The position numbers and the translations under genes are program-made. From positions 62,001 to 126,000 of the forward strand of contig JACKAX010000001.1 of the NCBI GenBank assembly GCA_020634875.1: DNA of 64,000 nt, read 5' to 3'. Below the pieces are notes generated by a model. The model saw nothing but the letters and a program-made list of their open reading frames with translations, ran no database searches and was not told where the DNA came from. Positions 18,131 to 26,983 of this stretch are shown here, one piece after another. The DNA is from Anaerolineales bacterium (GTDB lineage: Bacteria > Chloroflexota > Anaerolineae > Anaerolineales > JABWBV01). Within the stretch, counting starts at the first letter, position 1. Each line of letters starts with the position of its first letter.

Positions 18131-19138
18131 TTAAATCCCCTGGTTTTTTCCCCACGTTTCTAAAGTTTCATCAATTACGTCTAAATACGCATCCAACGCC
18201 TGGATGCGGTCTTGGAATGCTTCTCCCCAAAGGCCAAGTTGTTGCTGCATTTTCTCCCAAGCTAAACGGTTGGGATGATTTTCAGATAAGGTTTCGGTAA
18301 TTGTTAGACTGGTCGTCAATAACGGCCATACGGAGTCGAGGGGCCGCTCGGAGTCCAGTTGGGCGAGGAAGGCTTTTTTGTAATAATTGAGCCTGTAAGG
18401 ATGTAAATTTACCGGGCAATTCGGCAATTGCTCGAGAGCCTCATATCCGCTTTCCCAGTTAGATAGCCAGCTTTTAAGATCGTCTAGGGGCAGAGTGTTG
18501 GCTCCTAAAAGCCCTAACAGCCCTGCGTATAAACCGGGTTTCCCTAATTGCTGGGCGAAGGTGAAAAATTCGGAGAGGTAACGCCGTTCGGATAAGGTTC
18601 CTCCGCCGACAGAGGCCACGGCTCCGGCCGCGTCAGCGACCGCGTTCAGGTAGCGGCGCACCTCGGAAAGGCCGGGTTGTCCATCATAAAACTGGAAGGA
18701 GAACCAAATCTGACGGGCGGAGGCTAATTGTGTACGGGCACGTTGCAAGACATTATCAGCCCGAAAAAAATGTGCGCGCACACTGGCTTGAGCAAAGTCT
18801 AAAAAGTGGCGCGGGTCATGTAAAATCTGACATCCATAAATCACCGGCCCCATTTGAGGGTGGACGCGCAACTCGCGGACCTGATTGTATTCCCGGCGTG
18901 TGTGGTGCAAAATGTCCAGGTGAATATCTTCAGTCAAACGGATAATTTCGCGCGGTTGTGGAATTTCGTATTCATGCAGGAAAACCAGGTCAATGTCCGC
19001 AGTTCCTCCGAGAACAGGTTCGCCCTCTGTGGCAACAGACCCCGTGAGATACGCGGCGAACAGCGTTCGATTGGCTTTGACGCGTTGGGCAACGGTGTCT
19101 TCGGCAATTTTTTGGAGGGTTTGGCGGGTAATACGCAT
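18131..19138 (-). CDS. nucleotidyltransferase-superfamily protein
   Basis: 335 residues. The N-terminal domain has the Pol beta-type nucleotidyltransferase signature: GSVATEGEP followed by GTADIDLVFL (GS-x10-DxD). The remaining about 200 residues are helical with no motif I recognise. Such proteins transfer NMPs to small molecules, RNA or proteins. It starts 2 nt after the stop of the deoxynucleoside kinase gene upstream on the minus strand, so both are one operon. Function not assigned further. Confidence 0.75.
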   Translation of the reverse strand: MRITRQTLQKIAEDTVAQRVKANRTLFAAYLTGSVATEGEPVLGGTADIDLVFLHEYEIPQPREIIRLTEDIHLDILHHTRREYNQVRELRVHPQMGPVIYGCQILHDPRHFLDFAQASVRAHFFRADNVLQRARTQLASARQIWFSFQFYDGQPGLSEVRRYLNAVADAAGAVASVGGGTLSERRYLSEFFTFAQQLGKPGLYAGLLGLLGANTLPLDDLKSWLSNWESGYEALEQLPNCPVNLHPYRLNYYKKAFLAQLDSERPLDSVWPLLTTSLTITETLSENHPNRLAWEKMQQQLGLWGEAFQDRIQALDAYLDVIDETLETWGKNQGI

Positions 19139-19140
19139 GG

Positions 19141-19812
19141 CTAAGCGGGAAGCAATTCGGGCTGGAAGGGGGACAATTTAAGGGTTTGACGGATGCGTTC
19201 TTCGATCCAGGCCAAATCTTCGGGATTGCGAACAAAGTCTAAATGGTTGGTATCAATAATAAGAACGGGGGTATCTTTTTGCCTTTCGGCGTAATAGGCA
19301 TCGTAGACTTGGTTAAGCTGGCCGATATATTCCCACTCCATGTTCCGTTCGTAGGGGCGATCTCGTTGGGCAATCCGTTTCATGAGGGTGGAGGTTTCTG
19401 CCCGTAAATACACAACCAAATCGGGGCGAGCAATCTTTTCGGCCAAAGCCTCATGAACCCGATGATACATTTCTAGTTCGTCCCCTTGCAAGTTGAGCTG
19501 GGCAAAAATGGCATCTTTGCCAAATGTGTAATCTACAATTAAATTTTTTTGTTTGGCAACAAGGTCGAGAATATCCCTTCTTTGCTGGTGGTAACGACTT
19601 AATAGAAAGAAGATCTGCGTCTGAAACGCATAGCGCGCACGATCTGCATAAAAACTGGAGAGAAAGGGATTTTCTTCAAAAACTTCGAGACAAATTTCAG
19701 CTTCAAAGGCGGCCTGTAACAGGCGCGCCAATGTTGTCTTCCCTACTCCAATAACACCTTCAACAGCCAAGTACATGGGCGCAAGGATACCAGCAATTGA
19801 AATTGGACGCAA
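19141..19812 (-). CDS. deoxynucleoside kinase
   Basis: A P-loop kinase of the dNK/dGK-dCK family, phosphorylating deoxynucleosides in salvage. It has GVIGVGKTTLA (P-loop), ENPFLSSFYAD (substrate glutamate region), the DYTFGKDAIFA segment, and an RIAQRDRPYE lid. The longest frame starts at a TTG (19812) with AGGAGGAG 13 nt upstream. An in-frame ATG at 19776 gives the more usual family N-terminus (MYLAVEGVIG) but has no RBS. I kept the TTG and consider the choice open. Confidence 0.88.
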   Translation of the reverse strand: MRPISIAGILAPMYLAVEGVIGVGKTTLARLLQAAFEAEICLEVFEENPFLSSFYADRARYAFQTQIFFLLSRYHQQRRDILDLVAKQKNLIVDYTFGKDAIFAQLNLQGDELEMYHRVHEALAEKIARPDLVVYLRAETSTLMKRIAQRDRPYERNMEWEYIGQLNQVYDAYYAERQKDTPVLIIDTNHLDFVRNPEDLAWIEERIRQTLKLSPFQPELLPA

Positions 19813-19845
19813 CGGTTATAAGTATCTCCTCCTGTAAATTCATGC

Positions 19846-19873
19846 TTGACATAACGAAAACGGACGCTAAACT
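19846..19873 (+). promoter_or_regulatory. sigma70-type promoter, probably for ssb
   Basis: TTGACA (19846-19851), 16-nt spacer, TAAACT (19868-19873). It lies about 160 nt ahead of the ssb start in the divergent gap 19813-20034. No other feature was seen in that gap. Confidence 0.6.
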
Positions 19874-20034
19874 TATATCTACCAGGCACATTTTATGTAT
19901 CTGGCCCCTTGTGGGTAACTGCTAACCAAAACCACACAAACTATATTTTATTCAACTCAATAAGTGGGCTTTACGCTCTAACTTGGGGCTTCCTGGTTAA
20001 GAATGTCAGCCCTGAAAAATAATGGAGGCATATG

Positions 20035-20424
20035 ATGGCTGGTTTAAATCGCGTACAATTAATTGGTAATCTGGGCAAAGATCCTGAGACTCGGTTCATT
20101 CCCCAAGGCAGTAAAGTCTGTACCTTTAGTATTGCGGTCAATCGCCGGTGGAAGACAGGCGATGGTGGCGTAAAAGAAGCGACAGATTGGTTTAACGTCG
20201 AAGTTTGGGGCCGGTTGGGCGAAATTTGCCAGCAATATCTCCACAAGGGAAGTCGAGTTTATCTCGAAGGACGGTTGAAAACCGCTAAATTTGAGCACGA
20301 TGGTGAGACTCGGTCTATCACCAAAATTATCGCCAACCAAATGATCATGCTTGAGCGCCGAGCAGGAGAAGATACTGTACCAGGGTTGGATTATGATCTA
20401 GTTTTAGAAGATAGCGACGAATAA
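20035..20424 (+). CDS. ssb: single-stranded DNA-binding protein
   Basis: 129 residues with an OB fold: MAGLNRVQLIGNLGKDPETRF, then TFSIAVNRRW, TDWFNVEVWG, GSRVYLEGRL. The tail ends in acidic DLVLEDSDE, though not the DDDIPF type. It binds ssDNA in replication and repair and recruits partners through the tail. Two ATGs are adjacent (20032 and 20035); GGAGG at 20024-20028 fits the second better. It stands alone with its own promoter and terminator. Confidence 0.96.
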   Translation: MAGLNRVQLIGNLGKDPETRFIPQGSKVCTFSIAVNRRWKTGDGGVKEATDWFNVEVWGRLGEICQQYLHKGSRVYLEGRLKTAKFEHDGETRSITKIIANQMIMLERRAGEDTVPGLDYDLVLEDSDE

Positions 20425-20444
20425 TCCTAGTGGAAAAACGAAAA

Positions 20445-20473
20445 GAACGAGCCATGTGCTCGTCCTTTTTTTT
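20445..20473. terminator. terminator between ssb and pepF
   Basis: ACGAGC (20447-20452) pairs with GCTCGT (20458-20463), loop CATGT, followed by a run of eight T (20466-20473) on the plus strand. A-rich sequence before it could serve the convergent gene. Confidence 0.7.
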
Positions 20474-20495
20474 CTCTTTGGCGTGAGACTCTATC

Positions 20496-22271
20496 CTATT
20501 GGGGAATCTGTTCCAGATCATCCACCATCTTTGCAAGGACATCGAACCCGCCTTGCCAGAATGCGGCGTTATGAATGTCCACGCCTGCTTCTGCCAGGAT
20601 TTCAGCGGGAGAAGCAGAACCACCCGCGGCCAAAATTTTGAGATATCGGGGCTTGAAAGCCTTGCCCTCTGCTTTGTATTGCTGGTACAGCGAAAGCACG
20701 AGGAGCAAACCAAAAGCATATGCATAAACATAGAAGGGAGTCTTGAAAATGTGCGGAATCCCCACCCATTCCCATCGAAAATCATCGTCAATATCCATTG
20801 CATCCCCAAATTGGGTTTGCAAATTCTTCCAATATGCTTCCGCCAATTCATCCACCGATGCTCCCTGTTGGATCAGTGCATGGGCTTCCCGCTCGAACAG
20901 GGCAAAGAAAATTTGTCGCATAATGGTCGCATACGCATTATCCACCTGCCGGAAGAGCATATCCGTACGGACGTTTTGGTCATCCTCGCGGGCGAGTAGA
21001 TAATCCACCAGAACCATCTCTCCGAACGTGGACGCCGTCTCTGCAAGGGGGAGGGAAGGATTGACGGTCAGCAGCGGATTGTCAGAGGCCAACATCGCAT
21101 GAATGGCGTGGCCCAGTTCATGGGCAAGGGTGGCGACATCGCGCGGTTTGTTGTGATAATTCACCAGCACCCAAGGTGTGAGTTCAGGCAAGACCCCAAA
21201 ACAAAAGGCTCCGTCATCCTTTCCGTGGCGTACCTCACTGTCAATATGCATACTATCAAAGACACGGCGAGCCAGGGTAGCAAATTCCGGCGTGAACTCG
21301 CTGAAGGCATCCAAAACCATCCCAATCCCTTCGTTATACGAATAGGCTTTATCTGCATGGGTGACAGGGGCATACAGGTCAAAACGGCGCACACGTTCCA
21401 TCCCAAGCCATTTAGCTTTGAGACGAAAATATCTTTGGAACACGGTAACGTTATTTTTGGCGACTTCGAGGAGCGTATCAATCACCTTATCAGGAATGTC
21501 ATTTGCCAGATTCCGTACAGAGATCGGGCTAGCAAATTTTCGTAAATCCACATTTTCGTTGTACCAGTCCCGAACCAGATACTGGTAAATCTGACCAAGA
21601 ATTGGCCCTTCGCGTTTATAGGTTTCATAGAGCGTGCGAAACGCTTTCTCACGCAAGCCAGAATCCGGCGAAAAGGCAAAAGACATCAACGCATCCCGTG
21701 TCAGCATTTGCTTTTCTCCATTTACCTCAAATTCGAACTGAAAACGATTGGTTATCGTGTCATACAGGGTGGTAAGTGCGTTAGGGCCAGTGACGTTTTT
21801 GATATTGACGACTTTTTCTTCCAGTTCTGTCAGGGTAAAGGGTTTGAAATTTCGCATTTCGTGCAACCAATATGCGTATACCCCTGTATCCTTCATTAAC
21901 CGTTCAGCGTTTTCATTGTCTAAATCTTTCCACCAAAGGCTGAAAAACAAAATCCGGTTTTGGAGTTGGGCAAATATCTGCTGCACCTTCCCCATAAACG
22001 TTTGGGCATCTTGATTTTGCGTATCTTCTGAAAACCACAATGCGGCAAATCCGTAAATCCGATAAGCCAGCCGGTTGATCGCTTCGGTCTGTGAGACAAA
22101 ATCCATCAAGGTTTCGGTGGAAATATCAGGGGTCAGTTCTCCGCGGCGAGCCTCGAAGGTTTCTACACTTTTTTCCAGTGTTTCGAAGGCGGCCTTCATC
22201 TCCTCGCTCTCGCGTCCTGGGAAGAGATCAATAAGTTGCCAACGGGTTTGCTCATAGGTTGTATTTGTCAT
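20496..22271 (-). CDS. pepF: M3 family oligoendopeptidase F
   Basis: A 591-residue cytoplasmic zinc metallopeptidase that cuts short peptides. The catalytic HExxH is in LAHELGHAIHA, with a downstream Glu helix (ASTFGEMVLVDYLL) supplying the third ligand. Length and N-terminal helical lid match PepF. Two adjacent ATGs exist (22274, 22271); AGGAG is better placed for 22271. Convergent with ssb. Confidence 0.93.
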   Translation of the reverse strand: MTNTTYEQTRWQLIDLFPGRESEEMKAAFETLEKSVETFEARRGELTPDISTETLMDFVSQTEAINRLAYRIYGFAALWFSEDTQNQDAQTFMGKVQQIFAQLQNRILFFSLWWKDLDNENAERLMKDTGVYAYWLHEMRNFKPFTLTELEEKVVNIKNVTGPNALTTLYDTITNRFQFEFEVNGEKQMLTRDALMSFAFSPDSGLREKAFRTLYETYKREGPILGQIYQYLVRDWYNENVDLRKFASPISVRNLANDIPDKVIDTLLEVAKNNVTVFQRYFRLKAKWLGMERVRRFDLYAPVTHADKAYSYNEGIGMVLDAFSEFTPEFATLARRVFDSMHIDSEVRHGKDDGAFCFGVLPELTPWVLVNYHNKPRDVATLAHELGHAIHAMLASDNPLLTVNPSLPLAETASTFGEMVLVDYLLAREDDQNVRTDMLFRQVDNAYATIMRQIFFALFEREAHALIQQGASVDELAEAYWKNLQTQFGDAMDIDDDFRWEWVGIPHIFKTPFYVYAYAFGLLLVLSLYQQYKAEGKAFKPRYLKILAAGGSASPAEILAEAGVDIHNAAFWQGGFDVLAKMVDDLEQIPQ

Positions 22272-22334
22272 CATTTACTCCTGAAAAGAGTTCATTTGCG
22301 TGTGAGCCAAAAAAGCCCATTCGCCTGGAAATAG

Positions 22335-23402
22335 CTAGAGATTAAATCGGATGTGGACAATATCCCCATCCTTGACGATATATTCTTTACCTTCAACGTG
22401 AAGCTTTCCCTTCCCCCGGGCCTCCGCCATTCCTCCTAATTCCATCAAATCTTCGTAGGAAACCACCTCCGCACGGATGAACCCTTTCTGCAAATCGGAA
22501 TGAATCGCCCCTGCTGCTTCCGGCGCGGTCGCCCCCACCGGCACTGTCCAGGCTCGAACTTCATCTTCACCTACCGTGAAAAAGGACTGCACGCCCAAAA
22601 TCTGGTACGCCATGTGGATCATCCGAGCCAGACTGGATTCTTCAAGTCCGTATTCGGCCATAAATATTTCGGCCTCGTCTGGGGCGAGTTGGGCAATTTC
22701 CATTTCTAGTTGGCCGCGCAAGGGGAGCGTTTGCACGCCTTCGCCAGGATTGATCTGAATGGTATCCTGGTCTTCCGCCAAATTGGGAACCACAAGCAAG
22801 GGTTTCAGGCTCAAAAAGCCAAACCCGGCGAGGATTTTTTCTTCCTCGGCATTGAGGACTAAATGTCGCAAAGGTTGATTTTCGGAAAGTTGGGCGTTAA
22901 GTTTTTCAAAGAGTTCTTTTTCCCGTTGAATGACCGCTTTATCGCGTCCGCCCCCCTTTTTCTTTTCCTCTTCCAACCGTTCCATCTTCCGCTCCACCGC
23001 GATTAAATCGTTGAGCAGAAACTCCTCCGCCATCGTTTCTACATCCCGTTGGGGATGCACCGACCCCGCGGGGTGCGGAATATTATCATCGGCAAACGCC
23101 CGCACAACGAGGATAAACCCATCCATCTGGGTGAGTTGGTTGAGCAATTGACCGGAGATGCCACTTTGCCCAGCCGCCCCATCCAATCCGGCGATGTCGG
23201 CAAATGTTACTTTTGTGTACGTGGTCTTTTTGGGGTTGAACATCGCGGAAAGACGGTCCACGCGTGGATCGGGGACATCTACCACGGATGTGTGAACTTC
23301 AAAGCGTCCGCCGCCCATGCTGGTGGGCTGGTTGCCGCGTGTGAGCGCATTAAAAATAGTCGTTTTTCCAGATTGAGGTAAGCCAATGATTCCCAGGCGC
23401 AT
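22335..23402 (-). CDS. ychF: redox-regulated ATPase YchF (Obg family)
   Basis: A 355-residue translation-associated P-loop protein that prefers ATP. Motifs: G1 GLPQSGKTT near the N-terminus, G3 DIAGLDGAA, an altered G4 (NLAED instead of NKxD), as expected for YchF, and a C-terminal TGS domain with KEYIVKDGDIVHIRF. The longest frame begins at 23444, but MRLGIIGLP at 23402 is the family start and has AGGA upstream. Divergent from the tRNA-Leu gene. Confidence 0.95.
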   Translation of the reverse strand: MRLGIIGLPQSGKTTIFNALTRGNQPTSMGGGRFEVHTSVVDVPDPRVDRLSAMFNPKKTTYTKVTFADIAGLDGAAGQSGISGQLLNQLTQMDGFILVVRAFADDNIPHPAGSVHPQRDVETMAEEFLLNDLIAVERKMERLEEEKKKGGGRDKAVIQREKELFEKLNAQLSENQPLRHLVLNAEEEKILAGFGFLSLKPLLVVPNLAEDQDTIQINPGEGVQTLPLRGQLEMEIAQLAPDEAEIFMAEYGLEESSLARMIHMAYQILGVQSFFTVGEDEVRAWTVPVGATAPEAAGAIHSDLQKGFIRAEVVSYEDLMELGGMAEARGKGKLHVEGKEYIVKDGDIVHIRFNL

Positions 23403-23516
23403 GTGTAATCCTAAAATTGAGTAGTAACGACCGCAGTCGTCCAAGCGGGTTGATCATACGCTACCCCCATAGGCATGTCAATGATTGCGTTCTAAAAATC
23501 GTAGTTCATGCAAATC

Positions 23517-23545
23517 TTGACCCTTCGCCCTTCTCTCGTTATACT
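23517..23545 (+). promoter_or_regulatory. sigma70 promoter of tRNA-Leu
   Basis: TTGACC (23517-23522), 17-nt spacer, TATACT (23540-23545). It ends 11 nt before the tRNA's first base. Confidence 0.8.
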
Positions 23546-23556
23546 AGCCCCCACTT

Positions 23557-23640
23557 GCCGAAGTGGCGGAATTGGCAGACGCGCACGACTCAAAATCGTG
23601 TACCCGGAAGGGTGTGTGGGTTCGATTCCCACCTTCGGCA
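23557..23640 (+). tRNA. tRNA-Leu (anticodon CAA)
   Basis: An 84-nt class II tRNA with a long variable arm. Acceptor stem GCCGAAG/CTTCGGC plus discriminator A. The anticodon stem-loop is CACGA-CTCAAAA-TCGTG, giving CAA (reads UUG). TTCGATTC in the T arm. CCA is not encoded. Confidence 0.97.
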
Positions 23641-23641
23641 C

Positions 23642-23671
23642 AAAACGCATCCCATAATGGGATGCGTTTTT
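23642..23671 (+). terminator. tRNA-Leu terminator
   Basis: ACGCATCCCA (23645-23654) pairs with TGGGATGCGT (23658-23667), three-nt loop, flanked by AAA and a T run. It starts two bases after the tRNA. Confidence 0.85.
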
Positions 23672-23834
23672 GGTTAAGCGCATTTTACATTCCCACGGCG
23701 AATTCAGGTTATTCCGGGTTGTCCAGAGACCCAAAAATGTGATAAAGTTAGTTGTCTTTAGCAATATAATCATGATATTGTTGCAAGTTTTTGCCCTCTA
23801 ATTGTTCTACTTCTTCATCCCTGGAGGTCTTTTC

Positions 23835-25100
23835 ATGGCTACTATCCCTGGCCGAACCGTTGGCGTTATTCTTGGTGGAGGCGTTGGCAAACGCCTTTAT
23901 CCGCTCACTCGGGACCGCTCGAAACCGGCTGTTCCTTTTGGGGGGAAGTACCGGCTCATAGACATTCCCATTAGTAACTGTATCAATTCCGGTATTCCGC
24001 GCATCGCCGTTTTGACGCAATTCAACTCGGTTTCTTTGCACCGGCATATTACCCGTACCTATAACTTTGATGCCTTTCATAGTGGATGGGTGCAGATTTG
24101 GGCCGCGGAACAGACTCCCGAAAATACGGCCTGGTATCAGGGCACGGCAGACGCGGTGCGGAAACAAATGCTGGAAATCCGCTCCACCCGCGCGGAGTAC
24201 GTTGTTATTCTCGCCGGAGATCACCTCTATCGAATGGATTACTCAGAGATGGCGCGTTTCCATGCAGAGAACGAGGCCCAAATCACGGTCGCGGTCCAGC
24301 CCGTCCGCACAGATGATGCCGCTCGTTTTGGCCTCCTCAAACGTGATCCCGATTGCCGGATTACCAACTTTATCGAAAAGCCCAAAGACCCAGAGGTCCT
24401 CAAAGAGTTTGTGAGCCGGGATGATAAAAAACGGCCTTTCCTCGGTTCGATGGGCATTTATATGTTCAACACCGAAGTCTTGCTGGACTTGCTCGAAAAC
24501 ACCACGGATGACGATTTTGGTGGGGAAGTAATTCCTGGCGCGATTGATAGTCATCGCATTTTTGGGTTTGATTTTGATGGCTATTGGGAAGACATCGGAA
24601 CCATCCGATCATTTTACGAAACCAACCTGAGTCTAGCCCAACCCAATCCGCCCTTCCAGGTAAACGACCCTGAAAACCCAATTTACACCCGTGCCCGTTT
24701 CCTCCCCGGCTCGACTATTGACGGCGCAAAAATGAAGCACGTTCTTCTTGCAGATGGTTGCCGTATCGCCCGCGCCAAAATTCGCAATTCGGTCATTGGT
24801 CTTCGCAGTCAGGTTGCTAGTGGTGTAGAGATTCGAGATTCTGTTCTCATGGGCGCAGATTATTACACAGCCCCCACGCCAGATGCACACCCCGACATGC
24901 CGCTGGGTATTGCTCAAGACTGCTATATTGAAGGTGCAATCCTTGACAAAAATGTTCGCATTGGTCCAGGCGTCACTATCCGCCCCTTCCCCGTGGGGAC
25001 AGAAATTGATCATGACAATTGGGTAGTACGTGATGGGATCGTTGTGATTCCTAAAAACACCATTCTCCCCGAAGGAACCTATATCGGCCCATCGGATTAG
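23835..25100 (+). CDS. glgC: glucose-1-phosphate adenylyltransferase
   Basis: A 421-residue ADP-glucose pyrophosphorylase, the committed step of glycogen synthesis. N-terminal GVILGGGVGKRLYPLTRDRSKPAVPFGG is the nucleotide-binding signature; ILAGDHLYRMDY holds the metal Asp; FIEKP and SMGIYMF follow; the C-terminus is a left-handed beta-helix (CRIARAKIRNSVIG...). The ATG at 23835 has GGAGG 9 nt before it; earlier in-frame codons lie inside the RBS region. No other glg gene is nearby. A -10-like TATAAT sits at 23765-23770. Confidence 0.96.
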   Translation: MATIPGRTVGVILGGGVGKRLYPLTRDRSKPAVPFGGKYRLIDIPISNCINSGIPRIAVLTQFNSVSLHRHITRTYNFDAFHSGWVQIWAAEQTPENTAWYQGTADAVRKQMLEIRSTRAEYVVILAGDHLYRMDYSEMARFHAENEAQITVAVQPVRTDDAARFGLLKRDPDCRITNFIEKPKDPEVLKEFVSRDDKKRPFLGSMGIYMFNTEVLLDLLENTTDDDFGGEVIPGAIDSHRIFGFDFDGYWEDIGTIRSFYETNLSLAQPNPPFQVNDPENPIYTRARFLPGSTIDGAKMKHVLLADGCRIARAKIRNSVIGLRSQVASGVEIRDSVLMGADYYTAPTPDAHPDMPLGIAQDCYIEGAILDKNVRIGPGVTIRPFPVGTEIDHDNWVVRDGIVVIPKNTILPEGTYIGPSD

Positions 25101-25159
25101 GGAAAGAAAATCGGACCACAAATTCCCCTGTTCTACCTCATAACTTTCTCAAAATAACC

Positions 25160-25203
25160 CTCAATAAAAAGAGCCTGCACTCATGCAGGCCCTTTTTATT
25201 GAG
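25160..25203. terminator. bidirectional terminator between glgC and OsmC gene
   Basis: CTCAATAAAAAG (25160-25171) and CTTTTTATTGAG (25192-25203) surround the GC-rich inner stem GCCTGCA/TGCAGGC. A- and T-tracts on both sides suit convergent transcripts. Confidence 0.9.
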
Positions 25204-25215
25204 GAGAATGTATTC

Positions 25216-25620
25216 TTACGCTATTTCCACTTCTTTCGTGAAAATTTCAAATTTAGGGGGATTTTCAAAGTGTTTCTTCACCGCACACAATTCAGCCGAG
25301 CGAATCAGGGCTGGGCGATATTTTTCAGGAAAAGTCGGGGGAACCTGAATTTCCAGGTCTACGCGTTCTACCATCCCAGAAAAGGGATTGCTGCGCATCC
25401 GCTGAATAATCCGAATACCTTCGGTGGGCAGACCGCGTTGCTGGCAAAAGCCTAAAACGTAAATCCCTGCACAGGTGCCCATCGAGGCCAGAAACGTCGC
25501 AAAAGGCGTGGGGGCCGAGCCTGTACCACCGCCCATCGGGGGTTGGTCTGTTGATACAGTGTACGGGCCAAAATGTGCATCTACACGCGCCCCACCGGGG
25601 AAGTCAATAATCATTTCCAT
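25216..25620 (-). CDS. OsmC family protein
   Basis: 134 residues with the OsmC/YhfA fold. The peroxidatic-type cysteines are placed as usual: one pair in GTCAGIYVLGFCQQRG and one in AELCAVKKHF. Members reduce organic hydroperoxides or are related thiol proteins. It is monocistronic, with the glgC-side terminator downstream. Confidence 0.88.
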   Translation of the reverse strand: MEMIIDFPGGARVDAHFGPYTVSTDQPPMGGGTGSAPTPFATFLASMGTCAGIYVLGFCQQRGLPTEGIRIIQRMRSNPFSGMVERVDLEIQVPPTFPEKYRPALIRSAELCAVKKHFENPPKFEIFTKEVEIA

Positions 25621-26103
25621 GTTTGAATACTCCTATTCATTGGTTTTATTTATAGTTTTGTTTATCTGAAGTTTTGGATGCGTCGTCCGCGAAAAGGTTA
25701 CAATCTCCCGTATGTTGAATACCTGTGCCCAATACGGTACATACCATCCTGAAAAGATAATCGAACCCGCCCCAAATGAGGCCGTATTGACCACTAGACA
25801 CGCCTTTGCGAGCCGCCCCGTGTGCGTATACTTCCACCCGTTCGCACGCCGCCCCCTCCTTTTTGTGGGGTTGGCTTGTGCCGAGGCTATGCAGAAAACC
25901 AGGCTGTTCGCGCGTCCTAATCAGGCAAGGGGAAAGTATCCAAGAACAGATGAATTTCACTCGCTAATTTACGGAACATAGCGCGCTGGAAACGTCCCCA
26001 ATTACGTTATTAGACATAACAAAGACCCCCTCAGAAGAAACAACTTACCATATGAAACAATGGATTCGAGAAAAACTTGCGGGCTTTATTCTTGATACTG
26101 ACG
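25621..26103. other. 483-bp gap with no convincing gene
   Basis: No RNA gene or well-supported protein was found. The one thing of note is a TACAAT -10 (25699-25704) 7 nt before an ATG at 25712, opening an 89-codon frame that is listed separately with low confidence. Confidence 0.5.
25712..25981 (+). CDS. possible small leaderless ORF, function unknown
   Basis: 89 codons with no family resemblance. It is basic and Cys/Arg-rich (CAQYGTYHPEK..., RHAFASRPVCVYFHPFARRP) with an odd composition. The only support is the start context GGTTACAAT-N7-ATG, nearly the same as that of the flippase-like gene at 30289 (GGTTACAAT-N8-ATG). A competing 104-codon frame lies antisense (25646-25960). It could equally be random or a gene remnant. 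Confidence 0.25.
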   Translation: MLNTCAQYGTYHPEKIIEPAPNEAVLTTRHAFASRPVCVYFHPFARRPLLFVGLACAEAMQKTRLFARPNQARGKYPRTDEFHSLIYGT

Positions 26104-26757
26104 CTAATTAAGCCAAAACCCTCGTTGGCTTTTCCCCTCATCTTTACTCAAACGTTTGATTAAAGCTACTTCCCTGCGGTAAAGCTCAATCACAGCATGA
26201 AGCATTTGATCGATGTGTTCGATTTCCAAAATTTCCTGTTTTTCTGATGGGGGAATTTGCAGCAAATAGGTAGCGAGAAAAGCTAAACCTACAGGCTCAT
26301 TGGGAATGTATCGGGCGTCCATTTGCGAATTGGTCGCTTCAGCAAGCGCAACGAAATAACGTTTCACCCAATCACGCAACGGTTGGGCCGTAATTTCCAG
26401 AGTAGTTTGATCTTGTCCCGTGTAAGGAAATGCTTCAACTTCTCCTGATAGATAGGGATAACTGATGCGATCCAGCGAGTGGATACGAAAGCGTTCGCGC
26501 CCAATCGCCGTGATATCGTACCGTTCATCGGGGGTAGGATCAACCTGCACCAATTGAGCAGTGCAACCAATCAAATACGGCTCTGCCAATGGCCCTAAAG
26601 CTTCGCGTCCGTGCTTGATCAATACAATACCAAATTTTTCTCCCGTTTCTAAACAACGTTTGATCATTTGTTTGTAACGCGGTTCGAAAATATTTAAACG
26701 CAGTGGCAAACCGGGAAAAAGCACTGTATTTAATGGAAAGAGCGGAAGACTGAACAT
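26104..26757 (-). CDS. LON N-terminal substrate-binding domain protein
   Basis: 217 residues matching the stand-alone Lon N-terminal (LAN/PUA-like) domain: LPLFPLNTVLFPGLPLRLNIFEPRYKQMI at the start, FGIVLIKHG, and a helical C-terminus. No ATPase or protease part is present, as usual for the YcaN-like/cereblon-fold group. The ATG at 26757 is preferred: TATAAT lies just 6 nt upstream, so the message is probably leaderless. Divergent from rpsU-infA. Confidence 0.85.
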   Translation of the reverse strand: MFSLPLFPLNTVLFPGLPLRLNIFEPRYKQMIKRCLETGEKFGIVLIKHGREALGPLAEPYLIGCTAQLVQVDPTPDERYDITAIGRERFRIHSLDRISYPYLSGEVEAFPYTGQDQTTLEITAQPLRDWVKRYFVALAEATNSQMDARYIPNEPVGLAFLATYLLQIPPSEKQEILEIEHIDQMLHAVIELYRREVALIKRLSKDEGKSQRGFWLN

Positions 26758-26821
26758 GCCAGGATTATAAAGCATAACCCCTCTGGTGCGAATTCTTACT
26801 GCAAATTTGGATATGTTTAGT

Positions 26822-26850
26822 TTGACAACTCTATTTTGGCGCGTTATAAT
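26822..26850 (+). promoter_or_regulatory. consensus sigma70 promoter of rpsU-infA leader
   Basis: Perfect consensus TTGACA (26822-26827), 17-nt spacer, TATAAT (26845-26850). Predicted start near 26857, about 170 nt before rpsU. Confidence 0.9.
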
Positions 26851-26892
26851 GCCGCTCGTCCGTTGTAGCCGAGTTTTTACAAAAGGAGTCCG

Positions 26893-26910
26893 ATGATTAG
26901 TTCCGTGTGA
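26893..26910 (+). CDS. candidate 5-aa leader peptide (MISSV)
   Basis: ATG ATT AGT TCC GTG TGA, preceded by AAAAGGAG with 4-nt spacing. It lies between the proposed antiterminator segment and the terminator. A ribosome on this ORF would shift the balance of the two folds. Very short, so supported only by RBS and context. Confidence 0.4.
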   Translation: MISSV

Positions 26911-26948
26911 ATGTGATTACGGTTAAAAAAAAACCTTATGTGAGAAGA

Positions 26949-26983
26949 ATCGGCTGCGCCGCGAGCATCAGCCGATTTTTTTT
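26949..26983 (+). terminator. intrinsic terminator in the rpsU leader
   Basis: AATCGGCTG (from 26949) pairs with CAGCCGATT (from 26969), followed by T8. It lies upstream of, not after, rpsU-infA, so it must be read through for those genes to be expressed from the consensus promoter. Confidence 0.8.

Larger units (their letters stand above)
26857..26983 (+). promoter_or_regulatory. attenuator-like leader of rpsU-infA
   Basis: Between promoter and rpsU lie a five-codon ORF with its own RBS and then an intrinsic terminator. GTAGCCGA (26865-26872), close to the 5' end, can pair over 8 bp (one G-U) with TCGGCTGC (26950-26957), the left arm of the terminator. This gives a mutually exclusive fold. 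Alternatively it is a stand-alone ~125-nt small RNA. Mechanism is inference. Confidence 0.55.

Noticed and set aside
25646..25960. 104-codon minus-strand frame in the 25.6-26.1 kb gap
   Set aside because: No RBS, family resemblance or coding-like composition.
26052..26111. 19-codon ORF (MKQWIREKLAG...) before the LON-domain gene's end
   Set aside because: No RBS or promoter, overlaps the stop region of the LON-domain gene; cannot be told from chance.
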